64,000 bases of DNA from an uncultured Chloroflexota bacterium (GCA_937901745.1 CALGSZ010000156.1:1-64000); one strand, 5' to 3'; shown: positions 44,354-53,231, numbered from the stretch's first letter. Made by a program: numbers and translations. The notes: generated from the sequence alone by a model not told the origin.

Positions 44354-44382
44354 CCGCCTAGCTGCGCACTGAACATGCGCCG

Positions 44383-44428
44383 AAATGCCCGGTCTCATGG
44401 GGAAGCTTCCTCATCAGCCGGGCATTTT
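44383..44428 (+). terminator. Second intrinsic terminator after the leader ORF
   Basis: AAATGCCCGG (44383-44392) pairs perfectly with CCGGGCATTT (44418-44427), with a nested ATGGGGAAG/CTTCCTCAT arm and a TTTT exit. It begins 30 nt after the leader stop codon, the usual spacing for ribosome-mediated attenuation. Confidence 0.75.
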
Positions 44429-44459
44429 GCGATTCAATCCCGGACGCAAATCCACTTTC

Positions 44460-44563
44460 CTGGTACTTCGGTCCAGATTTCCCAAGGTGACCAGAAATTA
44501 AGCGCAGTAGGCGCTCCGTTAGCACCAATCAAGCCCTATACTGGGGGCGAAGCCGAAGGCTTC
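44460..44563 (+). ncRNA. Structured 5' leader of the HD-GYP gene (unclassified)
   Basis: Three consecutive small hairpins are present: CTGGTAC-TTCG-GTCCAG (44460-44476, UUCG tetraloop, one bulge), AGCGC-AGTAG-GCGCT (44501-44515) and GAAGCC-GAA-GGCTTC (44549-44563). There is also a TATACT (44537-44542) that could be a second promoter. No ORF is present. I could not match it to a known riboswitch class. Confidence 0.35.
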
Positions 44564-44638
44564 CTAGTTGCTGGGCGGTTGCCAGCGGCCAACAACGTGC
44601 CTAGCTGCGGCGTACACGCCGTCACGAACGAGACGCCG

Positions 44639-45964
44639 ATGAGGGAAGTTCCACTCCGGACACGTATTTGGACGGTGGTGATTGCGGTCGTGACCGTCGC
44701 GTGCCTGGCCTATGCCGCTGTCGTCGATGGCTTCGAGTGGTCGCGGAGCGATCTGCTTTTCGCCGCCATTGTCGGCATCACGATCATCTTCGTCGAACAC
44801 TTCAAGATCGATTTCCCTCATGCCACCTTTGGGCTTTACCTCACGCTCGGAGCGGTCCTTGGTGTAGCAGCCGCGCTGGAGCTCGACCCACTCCTCGCCG
44901 CTCTCGTAATCACCTCGACTTCCATCGTGACCGATCTCATGAGCCGGCTCAAGCCGATCCAAATGGTCGTCAACGCGACGAACCTTGCGCTCGCCACCTT
45001 CTGCGCCGGCTGCTGCTATCGCTTCCTTGCCGACACTTCAGGGACGCCGCTCTCCTCGATCGGCAACATGGCCGCGGCGCTCGCGGCATCCGTCGTCTAC
45101 ACGATGGTCAACACCTGGGGCTTGGCAATCGTCGTTGCACCGGTGCTTGGCGATTCCGTCTACCGGTTGTGGCGAAGCAACTTTAGCCCGTGGCTCGTCG
45201 TCTCGCTGATGTCGATCGGGAGCTTGATCCCGGTCGTGGCGAGTCAACATCCGCTGGCGCTACTCGTCTTGGCGATGCCCTTCGTCGGCTCTCATCTGAC
45301 GATCCGCGCGCTGCGCAACGTCCAAGCAGAGACGCAGGCGACGATGGCCAGTCTCGCCGACGCTCTCGAAGTTCGCGACGCCTACACCCACCAGCACTCG
45401 GTGCGCGTGACCAAGCTCGTCGAGGCGATCCTGGACGAGATGCCGCACTTGCCGTCGAACATGCGCAAGATGATCCTCGACGCCGCCCGCATTCACGACC
45501 TCGGCAAGATCGCGGTTCGGGACGCCGCCCTGCTGAAGCAGGGGCCATTGACGCCTGAAGAGTTCGAGGAGATCAAGCGGCACTCCTCGGTCGGCGCGGA
45601 CCTCGTCGGTCGCCTGGCAATCTACCGCCACAGTGCCGGGATCGTTCGCCATCACCATGAGAGATGGGATGGCAAGGGCTACCCGGATGGGCTGAAGGGA
45701 GAGGACATCCCACTCGGCGCGCGCATCATCGCGGTCGCAGACTCCTTCGATGCCATGACATCTGACCGCCCCTACCGCCGTGGCATGACGCCCGAGGCAG
45801 CAATCGCGGAGATCCAGCGGAACGCAGGCACGCAGTTCGATCCCAAAGTTGTTGAGGCCTTCGTTCGCGCCATGGCCGCCGCCAACCGCGTTCCAGCCAC
45901 CGCTCACTCGTCGGCGAACGCGGACGCTGCCGACGCGCAAGTCACCGCGATGCCGGCGGACTGA
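44639..45964 (+). CDS. Membrane-anchored HD-GYP domain protein (c-di-GMP phosphodiesterase type)
   Basis: About 441 aa. The N-terminal half contains roughly six to seven hydrophobic segments (IWTVVIAVVTVACLAYAAVV; LLFAAIVGITIIF; LGAVLGVAAALEL; MAAALAASVVYTM; WLVVSLMSIGSLIPVV), a MASE-like sensor. The C-terminal half is HD-GYP: HSVRVTKLVEAILDEM, the HD in ARIHDLGKIAVRD (near residue 285), HHERWDGKGYPDGLKGEDIP and the GYP-region ADSFDAMTSDRPYRRGM. No GGDEF or receiver domain. ATG 44639 was chosen; an in-frame GTG about 14 codons upstream is possible. Expression is probably controlled by the unusual leader at 44166-44563. Confidence 0.9.
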   Translation: MREVPLRTRIWTVVIAVVTVACLAYAAVVDGFEWSRSDLLFAAIVGITIIFVEHFKIDFPHATFGLYLTLGAVLGVAAALELDPLLAALVITSTSIVTDLMSRLKPIQMVVNATNLALATFCAGCCYRFLADTSGTPLSSIGNMAAALAASVVYTMVNTWGLAIVVAPVLGDSVYRLWRSNFSPWLVVSLMSIGSLIPVVASQHPLALLVLAMPFVGSHLTIRALRNVQAETQATMASLADALEVRDAYTHQHSVRVTKLVEAILDEMPHLPSNMRKMILDAARIHDLGKIAVRDAALLKQGPLTPEEFEEIKRHSSVGADLVGRLAIYRHSAGIVRHHHERWDGKGYPDGLKGEDIPLGARIIAVADSFDAMTSDRPYRRGMTPEAAIAEIQRNAGTQFDPKVVEAFVRAMAAANRVPATAHSSANADAADAQVTAMPAD

Positions 45965-46048
45965 CACCTCCGATCGCATCAGTTGTGCAGCCGGCTCCCT
46001 GATGGTACTGTCCTGACATTGGAGTTGGCCTTTGAGCGAACTGGTGCG

Positions 46049-46834
46049 ATGGGACGCCACGCGATCACCTTGGATTTTCACAACACGCTCGTAGCGTGCG
46101 ATGCATGGTTTGACCTCGAGGTACGTCACCTCGTCTCGGCTTTCCTTCAGTGGGATGCCAATGAGCGAGGCGACACCGTAGATCCGCGACTCCTCTCCGC
46201 GGCTGACGCCTCCTATCGCCGGATACGGCGCGCGATACATCTCCACGGCCACGAGCTGCCCGCCGAGCGAAGCGTTGCGACCGTTCTCTCCGAATTGGGG
46301 GTCTCCGTCCCATTTGACCGGATCGCGGCAGGGGTCGAAATACTCATGCGAAGTGCGCTCGCTGAGCTCCAACCGATGCCGGGAGCGATCGAGACAGTTG
46401 AGGCGCTGGCAAACACCGGCATTCCGGTAGCGGTCGTCTCGAGCGCGGTATATCACCCGTTCTTGATCTGGGCCTTGGATCAACTTGGCATGCGAGACGC
46501 GATCCAGGAAGTAGTCACCTCGGCCTCAGCCGGATACTACAAGTCGCGGCCGGAGATTTACTGGCACGCTTTGGACCTCCTTGAGGTGGATCCCGGTCGC
46601 TCGGCGCATGTCGGCGATTCGCTCCGCTTCGATGTCGGCGGGGCACGACGCGCGGGAATGCGCGCGGTGTGGCTGTCGAACGGCGCCGCGCCGGGCCCGG
46701 ACGATGCTCAGCCTGACCTGGTCCTCTCTACGCTGAGCGGTTCCGCGTCGGCGATCGTTGAGGTAGCGACCTCCCCCACTTCGTCGAACGGCCACGTCGT
46801 GCCGGCTGCCGTTCCCACGGCGTCACGCCGGTGA
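46049..46834 (+). CDS. HAD-superfamily hydrolase with DxHxT motif I
   Basis: About 261 aa. HAD motif I is ITLDFHNTL, where Asp9 is the nucleophile and the usual second Asp is His11. Motif II is VAVVSSAVYHPF, motif III has YYKSRPEIYWHAL, and motif IV is SAHVGDSLRFDVGGARRAGM. A helical cap lies between I and II. Ser/Thr/His-rich tail after 235. The start ATG 46049 was chosen from the long frame to 45983. It overlaps trmD by 4 bp (GTGA), so the two are coupled. The substrate is unknown. Confidence 0.85.
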   Translation: MGRHAITLDFHNTLVACDAWFDLEVRHLVSAFLQWDANERGDTVDPRLLSAADASYRRIRRAIHLHGHELPAERSVATVLSELGVSVPFDRIAAGVEILMRSALAELQPMPGAIETVEALANTGIPVAVVSSAVYHPFLIWALDQLGMRDAIQEVVTSASAGYYKSRPEIYWHALDLLEVDPGRSAHVGDSLRFDVGGARRAGMRAVWLSNGAAPGPDDAQPDLVLSTLSGSASAIVEVATSPTSSNGHVVPAAVPTASRR

Positions 46835-47565
46835 GCGCAACTCCAACCGCGGAGGCTGACGCCACTCGTCCCATGTTGCGGATCGACGTCTTCACACTCT
46901 TTCCCGGCATGTTCGCGGGGCCGTTCGACGACAGCATCATCCGGCGCGGTCGAGACAAAGGCCTCCTCGACATCCGGCTTCACGACTTTCGCGAGTGGAC
47001 ATCAGATCGCCACCGCACCGTCGACGACAAGCCGTATGGCGGCGGAGCGGGCATGGTCATCATGGCGCCGCCGCTCGTGGAGGCCGTCGAGACCGTGCTC
47101 GGAGCCGATACGGGGATCGCCAAGATCGTCATCCTCTCCGCGGCCGGCCGCCCATTCACGCAGGCAATCGCCCGGCAATACGCCGAATATGACAGGCTGG
47201 CGCTGATTTGCGGCCATTACGAGGGCATTGACGAGCGGGTGCGCGACGTCCTGGATGCTGATCTCATCTCCATCGGCGATTACGTGTTGACGGGCGGGGA
47301 GCTGGCCGCGATGGTCATCATTGACGCGGTCGCACGGCTGGTGCCCGGCGTCATCGATCCAGAATCCGTCGCCGAGGAGTCGCATCACGCCGGCCTGGTC
47401 GAGTATCCGCATTACACGCGTCCGGTCGATTTCCGCGGCCTGCGCGTGCCTCCGGTTCTCCAAAGCGGCAACCACTCCGCCATCAAGCAATGGCGACACG
47501 CCGAGTCCGTCCGCAGGACCGCGCGGTGGCGTCCTGACCTGCTCGACCGCGACAACGAACCTTAG
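46831..47565 (+). CDS. trmD: tRNA (guanine-37-N1)-methyltransferase TrmD
   Basis: SPOUT-class SAM methyltransferase that makes m1G37, 244 aa. It has LRIDVFTLFPGMFAGPF, the knot segments DKPYGGGAGMVIM, LICGHYEGIDERV, ISIGDYVLTGGELAAMVIID and HYTRPVDFRGLRVPPVL with SGNHSAIKQWR. The start GTG 46831 is coupled to the HAD gene; an internal ATG 46873 coincides with the usual TrmD N-terminus. The typical partners rpsP, rimM and rplS are not adjacent. Confidence 0.95.
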   Translation: MSATPTAEADATRPMLRIDVFTLFPGMFAGPFDDSIIRRGRDKGLLDIRLHDFREWTSDRHRTVDDKPYGGGAGMVIMAPPLVEAVETVLGADTGIAKIVILSAAGRPFTQAIARQYAEYDRLALICGHYEGIDERVRDVLDADLISIGDYVLTGGELAAMVIIDAVARLVPGVIDPESVAEESHHAGLVEYPHYTRPVDFRGLRVPPVLQSGNHSAIKQWRHAESVRRTARWRPDLLDRDNEP

Positions 47566-47797
47566 ACCCTAGCCGAGCGTGCCACCGGCCAAACCCGCAT
47601 CCGAACGGGCGAACTCTCGGAGGTCGGTACCTTGGCGCTATGTTACGCGCCCGACGAAATTGCTAGCCTGCTCCTAGCCCGGTCGCGTACGCCTGTCCCA
47701 GCGCGATTCGGGAAACGATCAGCATATCTGTGCGCTGACTGCCAAAGGCGCCCCTGCGTGACGGGGAGGCTGACTGAGTGAGGAGCGTAGACGATCC

Positions 47798-49081
47798 ATG
47801 GCAACCGGGCTCATAGAGCAACGCCCTGCAGCGGCCGATGTCGCCAGGGAACCAAACTCGGTCGAGCAGACAGGCCTCGATCTCTCCTTGATCGCGGATC
47901 TCGCCCTCAAGCTCATCTATTACAACAATCAGATCACCGCCCAGGCGATCAGCGATGAGCTGTGCTTGCCCTTCTACAACATCGTAGACAAGGCGCTGAT
48001 CATGCTGAAGCGGGAGGAGCTGATCGAGGTCGCCGGGAGCAACGGATTCGGCGAGCTGGCGTACCAATACACGATCACTCCCAAGGGGCAGATTCGCGTC
48101 CATAGCCTCCTCGAGCGGACGACCTACGTCGGTCCCGCTCCGGTGACGCTGGATCATTACAAGCAGGTGGTGCGGGCGCAGGCGATCTCGGACGTCCGCG
48201 TCGGTCCCGCCGAGGTGCGCGAGGCGCTGGCCGACCTGGTGCTCGAGGACCATGTCATCGATGCACTTGGGCAGGCGGTAAACACCGGCCGCTCACTCTT
48301 CCTGTTCGGTCCTCCTGGCAACGGTAAGACCATCCTGGCCGAGCACATCATCAGTCTCCTCGGCGGCGCGGTCTTGATCCCGTACTGCATCACGATCGAC
48401 GGTCAGATCATCAAAGTCCTTGACCTGCACAATCACGTGCCGATTCCGCTGAACGGCCGACCGGATTGGGATCGGCGCTTCGTCCTCTGCCGCCGCCCGG
48501 CCATCATCACCGGCGGTGAGTTGACACTGGAAGTTCTCGACCTCGTCTACGACCGCTTCGCGCGCATCTACGAGGCGCCGCTCCAAGTCAAGGCCAACGG
48601 TGGCATGCTGCTAATTGACGACTTCGGGCGGCAGCAGGTTCAGCCACGCCAGCTCCTGAACCGCTGGATCGTGCCGCTCGAGAAGCGCATCGACTTCATG
48701 ACGCTCCACACGGGCAAGAAGATCGAAGTTCCGTTCGACCAGCTCGTCGTCTTCTCGACCAACCTCGCACCAAAGGATCTCGTCGATGAGGCATTCCTGC
48801 GACGCATCCAGAACAAGATCCACGTCGCGAACCCGTCGGTCGAGATCTACCGCGAGATCTTCCGCCGCCAGTGCGATCAGCTTGGCATCCCATTCGATCA
48901 GAACGGGCTCGTCTATCTCCTGCGGGAGTACTACGTGAAGCCGAAGCGGGAGCTGCGCTCAGTGCACCCGCGAGACATCTTGCGCACGCTCGTCGGGATC
49001 GCGCGCTACCACGGTGTGCCGCCGGCGCTAACGCCTCAGCTGATCGACAAGGCCTGCCAGACCTACTTCGTGGACGTGTAA
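47798..49081 (+). CDS. AAA+ ATPase with N-terminal winged-helix domain (MoxR-like)
   Basis: 427 aa. The N-terminal helical/winged-helix region (about 25-110: LIADLALKLIYYNNQITAQ; ELCLPFYNIVDKALIMLKRE) precedes an AAA domain with Walker A LFGPPGNGKTILAEH near residue 170 and Walker B GMLLIDDFGRQQV near 270. Sensor-1-type VVFSTNLAPKDLVDEAFLRR and a C-terminal lid follow. Function is unknown; the layout suggests a transcription- or secretion-associated ATPase. It is transcribed alone, ending at the terminator at 49102. Confidence 0.8.
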   Translation: MATGLIEQRPAAADVAREPNSVEQTGLDLSLIADLALKLIYYNNQITAQAISDELCLPFYNIVDKALIMLKREELIEVAGSNGFGELAYQYTITPKGQIRVHSLLERTTYVGPAPVTLDHYKQVVRAQAISDVRVGPAEVREALADLVLEDHVIDALGQAVNTGRSLFLFGPPGNGKTILAEHIISLLGGAVLIPYCITIDGQIIKVLDLHNHVPIPLNGRPDWDRRFVLCRRPAIITGGELTLEVLDLVYDRFARIYEAPLQVKANGGMLLIDDFGRQQVQPRQLLNRWIVPLEKRIDFMTLHTGKKIEVPFDQLVVFSTNLAPKDLVDEAFLRRIQNKIHVANPSVEIYREIFRRQCDQLGIPFDQNGLVYLLREYYVKPKRELRSVHPRDILRTLVGIARYHGVPPALTPQLIDKACQTYFVDV

Positions 49082-49101
49082 CGAATCGCCAGGGGAACGC
49101 G

Positions 49102-49145
49102 AATCGCCGCCGTCTCGATCCTCGGGTCGCGACGCGGCGATTTTC
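49102..49145 (+). terminator. Intrinsic terminator after the AAA ATPase gene
   Basis: AATCGCCGC-C-GTC pairs with GACGCGGCGATT, one bulged C, and exits into TTTTCTGTTT. It separates the ATPase from the convergent recO. Confidence 0.75.
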
Positions 49146-49148
49146 TGT

Positions 49149-49931
49149 TTATCGGCGCTTGGGAGCGGCAATCTGTAGCGCGTGCCAGACACGGAGGCTG
49201 GCCAGGTCGCGCTCGATGATGTGCCGAAGATAGGCCGCCAGCGCGCCCTCGATCTCCGACCGCAATGAGTCATCGAGCCGAAGCTTGATCGCCTCCCCTA
49301 GCCCAGCTCGGTCGAGCGTGCGGAGATACTTCTGCGCGTTGACAGATAGCTGCCGCGCTGAGGAATCGGCGACGCGGCAGGCCGGGCAAAGCATTCCTCC
49401 GAGAGCGGGGCTGAGCGCATTCGTCGTCGGCTGAAGATCTTCGCCGCACCGCACGCACTTGTAGAGCTCGGGGCGAAACCCGACGGCGGTCAACAGCGCG
49501 AGCTCGAAGTGCCGGGAGACGCCGAACGGATCGACGCCATCGGCGAGGAGCCGGAGCGAGCGGGCCAACAGGTCAAAGACCCGGCCATTCTCCTCCCGAT
49601 CCTGCGTCAAGCGATTGACGAGCTCAGCCAGATGCGACGCATGCGCCATCCGCTCGAGATCCTCGCGGATGCCGAGGTAGGCATCGCGCGTTTCCGCGCC
49701 GGTCACGACGTCGAGCTCTCGCCCCTTGGCCAACATCAGCTCGCTGCGAGTGAAGTACTCGAGGTGGGGACCGAGCTTGCTCGTCGGGCGGCGAACGCCC
49801 TTCGCCATCACCCGCAGCTTGCCGCGCGACGGGGTGAAGATCGTCAGAATGCGATCGGCCTCGCCCACATCGGTGCGGCTAAGGACGATCGCATCAGTTC
49901 GGTAAAGGCGCTCGCGGGATGAAATGCTCAC
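49149..49931 (-). CDS. recO: DNA repair protein RecO
   Basis: 260 aa recombination mediator of the RecFOR pathway. The N-terminal OB-fold is RTDAIVLSRTDVGEADRILT with FTPSRGKLRVMAKGVRRPTS, followed by the helical domain. The zinc site is CVRCGE (near residue 153) with MLCPACR (near 176). GTG 49931 was chosen. recR lies about 12 kb further on, in the same orientation. Confidence 0.93.
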   Translation of the reverse strand: MSISSRERLYRTDAIVLSRTDVGEADRILTIFTPSRGKLRVMAKGVRRPTSKLGPHLEYFTRSELMLAKGRELDVVTGAETRDAYLGIREDLERMAHASHLAELVNRLTQDREENGRVFDLLARSLRLLADGVDPFGVSRHFELALLTAVGFRPELYKCVRCGEDLQPTTNALSPALGGMLCPACRVADSSARQLSVNAQKYLRTLDRAGLGEAIKLRLDDSLRSEIEGALAAYLRHIIERDLASLRVWHALQIAAPKRR

Positions 49932-50051
49932 GGTTGTCTCAATAACCTTTGCGTTATGTCGAATTTTACCATGGAGCGACGCGGCACCGCTGCCTATCCA
50001 AAGTGGCCGATTCCGTTTGACACACTGGGGGGGCGGGGGTAGATTTCGGCC

Positions 50052-50798
50052 ATGACGACGGATGTTTCCTTTATTGCTGCCTTCATTGCCGGCCTCCTGT
50101 CGATCTCATCTCCGTGCGTCTTGCCGCTTCTCCCGCTTTATCTGTCTCACTTGGCCGGCATTTCGATAGACGGCAGCGCGGCGCCATCCCGCTCGCGGGT
50201 CATGGCCAACGCGGCGGCCTACGTCGTCGGCTTCTCCGTCGTCTTCGTATTACTCGGGGTGGCATTTGGCGCGGCCGGGGCTTTAGTGACGACCGGCACG
50301 GTCGTTGCGGAGTATCGGTACTGGCTAGTTCGGCTCGGCGGCGCGCTCCTCGTGCTCCTCGGTCTGCATCAGATTGGCTTGGTCCGCCTTCCATTCTTGG
50401 ACCGGGAGCGGCGCATGATGCACGCGCCGGTGAGCCCGGGCAGCCTAGCGTCGTCCTTCGTCGTGGGCGTATCCTTTGGCGCGGGGTGGTCGCCGTGCGT
50501 CGGCCCGATTCTCGGGGCGATTCTCACGATGGCGGCGGGCCAGGGCGATCCCCAGCGTGCTGCCGCCCTTTTGGGCGTCTATTCGGCAGGGCTTGGGATC
50601 CCCTTCCTGACGGCCGCACTCTTTGGCACGTCGGCTGCGGTGATTCGTCGTCTGACACCGCGCTTGTCCGCTCTGACCGGTGTCAGCGGCGCGATCATGC
50701 TCGCGATTGGCGCGATCATGATCCTTGGCATCTACGAGACGCTGTTCACGAGGCTGGCCGCAATGGTTCCGTGGCAGCCATTGGAGCCGAACCTCTGA
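50052..50798 (+). CDS. ccdA: Cytochrome c biogenesis transmembrane thiol-disulfide protein CcdA
   Basis: 248 aa with six hydrophobic segments. The paired redox cysteines are in SISSPCVLPLLPLYLSHL near residue 21 and FGAGWSPCVGPILGAIL near 150, with NAAAYVVGFSVVFVLLG between. CcdA passes electrons from cytoplasmic thioredoxin across the membrane to the exported thioredoxin-like protein encoded at 53232. It is first gene of the system II cluster ccdA-resB-resC-tlpA, and the 3' end is followed 34 bp later by resB. Confidence 0.93.
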   Translation: MTTDVSFIAAFIAGLLSISSPCVLPLLPLYLSHLAGISIDGSAAPSRSRVMANAAAYVVGFSVVFVLLGVAFGAAGALVTTGTVVAEYRYWLVRLGGALLVLLGLHQIGLVRLPFLDRERRMMHAPVSPGSLASSFVVGVSFGAGWSPCVGPILGAILTMAAGQGDPQRAAALLGVYSAGLGIPFLTAALFGTSAAVIRRLTPRLSALTGVSGAIMLAIGAIMILGIYETLFTRLAAMVPWQPLEPNL

Positions 50799-50832
50799 CC
50801 GCTTCCCGTCGCCGTTCGGTAGAGGAGCAGAG

Positions 50833-52296
50833 ATGGCTGAACTGACTGCCCGTCAGCGCGCCGCGCAGCGGTCACCGCTCGAGTGGGTGGTCGATCGTGT
50901 CTGGCGATTCTTCTGCTCCGTTCGCGCGGCCATCTATGAAATAGCCATCCTGGCGGTGATGGTGCTTGCCGGCACCCTGCGCGGCAGTTCCGTCCCAGAG
51001 AAGATCGCCGAGTGGTTCCCCTTCACGCGGTCCATCGTGGACCGGTGGTACGACTGGGACGTCTTCCACTCGCTGCCGTTCACGTTCATGCTGGCGCTCC
51101 TCTCGGTCGCGATCGCCATCTGCACGATCAACCGGGCCCCAGCGATCTGGCGGACGATTCGCTTCCCGACAGTCACGACGACGCGCGGCTTCCTCAATGG
51201 CGCGGAACACTCCGCTGAAATAACGCACTCCGTGCCGGCGTCGGAGCTTTCCGGTGCCATCCAGGCAGCGCTCCGCCAGCGGCGCTACCGCGTCCTGACC
51301 GCCACGCAGGGCGACGAGATCCACATCTACGCGGATCAGAATCGGTACGCCAAGCTGGGCACGTTCCCGTTCCACTTGGCGCTGATCTTGATCTTGATCG
51401 GCGGCATCGTTGGCGCGCGCTACGGCTTCCGCGAGAACGAGTTCGTCATCCCTGAGGGAGCTACTCGGGAGGTCGGGCACGGCACGGGCTTGAGCGTCAA
51501 GCTGGAGCGATTCGTCGATAGCTGGCGAGAGGACGGCACGCCGCAGGATTACCGTAGCGACCTCGTCATCTACGAAAACGGCAAAGAGGTCAAGCGAGGC
51601 ACGACGCGAGTCAACCACCCGCTAACGCATGGAAGTCTCACCTTCTACCAGACCAGCTTCGGCCAAGCGATCGCGCTGCGGATCAAAGATGCCGAAGGTC
51701 GGGTCGTCTTCGACGACGCCATTCCCGTAGGGCTGTACACCTCGCGCACGAACCCTGATGCGCCAGCGGGCCTCCAGCAGCTGCCGCATGTCGGCAAGCA
51801 GATCAATCTGATCACCCCGGCGCCGACCTCGGCGCTACCGGAAGCCGGAACGATCGATCTCCAGAGCGGAGAGATCTTCGTTCAGGTACGGTCGCTCGGT
51901 CCGAACGCGGATTCCAGCCAGATGCCACCGACCGCTATCCTGCGGCAGGGCGACATCGTTGAGCTGGACGGACTCCAGATCGAATTCATCCGCGAAAAGC
52001 GTTTCACGCTCTTGCAAGTTGCCAGCAACCCGGGCATGCCGATTTTCTGGACGGCGGCGATCATGATGGTCGGCGGTCTGGCGATCACCCTCTATTTCCC
52101 GCACCGGCGGATTCGGGGCATCGTGACGGCTCTGCCAGACGGCACGAGCAGCGTCAAGCTTGCGCCACTGGCAAAGCGCGACTGGAGTGGTCAGCGCAAC
52201 TTCTTCCGTGTTGTCGGAGATCTCGAGGCTAAGCTCGGCGTGCGCGCTTTCGTTCGCGGTCGACCCGAGCATCTAGAGCAGGCTGCGAGAGCCTAA
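50833..52296 (+). CDS. resB: Cytochrome c biogenesis protein ResB (system II, CcsB)
   Basis: About 487 aa. The N-terminal ResB pattern is RVWRFFCSVRAAIYEIAILA with further hydrophobic segments (PFTFMLALLSVAIAICTINRAP; FPFHLALILILIGGIVGARYG). A large extracytoplasmic domain follows (residues about 190-410, containing NHPLTHGSLTFYQTSFGQ), then the last transmembrane segment at MPIFWTAAIMMVGGLAITL. With ResC it forms the haem-handling synthetase of system II. ATG 50833 has AGAGGAG upstream. Confidence 0.92.
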   Translation: MAELTARQRAAQRSPLEWVVDRVWRFFCSVRAAIYEIAILAVMVLAGTLRGSSVPEKIAEWFPFTRSIVDRWYDWDVFHSLPFTFMLALLSVAIAICTINRAPAIWRTIRFPTVTTTRGFLNGAEHSAEITHSVPASELSGAIQAALRQRRYRVLTATQGDEIHIYADQNRYAKLGTFPFHLALILILIGGIVGARYGFRENEFVIPEGATREVGHGTGLSVKLERFVDSWREDGTPQDYRSDLVIYENGKEVKRGTTRVNHPLTHGSLTFYQTSFGQAIALRIKDAEGRVVFDDAIPVGLYTSRTNPDAPAGLQQLPHVGKQINLITPAPTSALPEAGTIDLQSGEIFVQVRSLGPNADSSQMPPTAILRQGDIVELDGLQIEFIREKRFTLLQVASNPGMPIFWTAAIMMVGGLAITLYFPHRRIRGIVTALPDGTSSVKLAPLAKRDWSGQRNFFRVVGDLEAKLGVRAFVRGRPEHLEQAARA

Positions 52297-52312
52297 GGAA
52301 ACGGAGCCGCAA

Positions 52313-53218
52313 ATGGAAGGACTCGTCAAGCTATCGTTTTACAGCTTCACCGCAGCCTCAATAGCGCTGGGAGCAGCGCTCGTGTGTTATGTCGTCTATG
52401 CCGCCGGTCGCATCCGCCTCCGCCAGGCGTCGCTCGCCACCTCGACCGGCACGACGATGACGACCACCACCGCCGAGTTCGCTCCGGGACCCGCGGCGGC
52501 CGGCCGTTTCGGCACGCTGCTCGCGTGGTTCGCCCTCGTCTTCCAGGGGCTCGCCGTCCTGCTGCGGACCATCGCGGCTGGTCGCGGCCCCTACAGCAAC
52601 ATGTACGAGTTCTCCCTCGCCTTCATCTTCGCGGTACTGCTGGTTTACCTCGTCTTCGAGCGGCTTTACGAAATCAAGCAGCTTGGTCCGATCGTGCTGG
52701 CCGTCGCGTTCGGCATGTCGCTGTATGTCTGGTCGCTGCCGACACGTATGCGCGAGGTCGAAGGGCTCAATCCGGCCTTGCAGAACCAGCCGCTGATGAC
52801 GGTGCACGTGTCGACGGCGATCTTAGCCTATGCGACATTCGCGGTTGCCTTCGCGGCCGCGGTGCTCTACCTCATCGCGAGTCGCCGCCAAACCCGGTGG
52901 CTGCCGAGCCCGGACATGCTCGATGACATCGGCTATCGGGCGGTCACGATTGGCTTCCCGATGCTGGCGCTGGTGCTGATCCTCGGATCGATCTGGGCCC
53001 ATCAGGCCTGGGGATCGTATTGGTCTTGGGACCCGAAGGAGACGTCGGCGCTCTTCACCTGGCTCATCTACGGCATCTACCTGCATACCCGCTCGCTGCG
53101 AGGCTGGCGCGGCACCCGCAGTGCCGTCATCCTCTTGATCGGGTTCGCGGCCGTGATTTTCACCTACTACGGCAATTACTTCTTCGGCGGTATGCACGCC
53201 TACGGTGGCGTGGACTAA
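52313..53218 (+). CDS. resC: Cytochrome c biogenesis protein ResC/CcsA
   Basis: 301 aa integral membrane protein of the haem-handling family. It carries the tryptophan-rich WWD-type motif SIWAHQAWGSYWSWDPKETS near residue 224 and flanking His residues (VHVSTAILAYA; YLHTRSLRGW) that bind haem. The N-terminus is MEGLVKLSFYSFTAASIALG. It lies 16 bp after resB and 13 bp before the thioredoxin-like gene. Confidence 0.94.
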   Translation: MEGLVKLSFYSFTAASIALGAALVCYVVYAAGRIRLRQASLATSTGTTMTTTTAEFAPGPAAAGRFGTLLAWFALVFQGLAVLLRTIAAGRGPYSNMYEFSLAFIFAVLLVYLVFERLYEIKQLGPIVLAVAFGMSLYVWSLPTRMREVEGLNPALQNQPLMTVHVSTAILAYATFAVAFAAAVLYLIASRRQTRWLPSPDMLDDIGYRAVTIGFPMLALVLILGSIWAHQAWGSYWSWDPKETSALFTWLIYGIYLHTRSLRGWRGTRSAVILLIGFAAVIFTYYGNYFFGGMHAYGGVD

Positions 53219-53231
53219 GCATGACTGCGCG

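Noticed and set aside
44429..44500. c-di-GMP-I (GEMM) riboswitch
   Set aside because: Only GGACGCAAA resembles the consensus; the tetraloop arm, GGCAAACC and receptor-side blocks are not found. I list it only as an unclassified leader.
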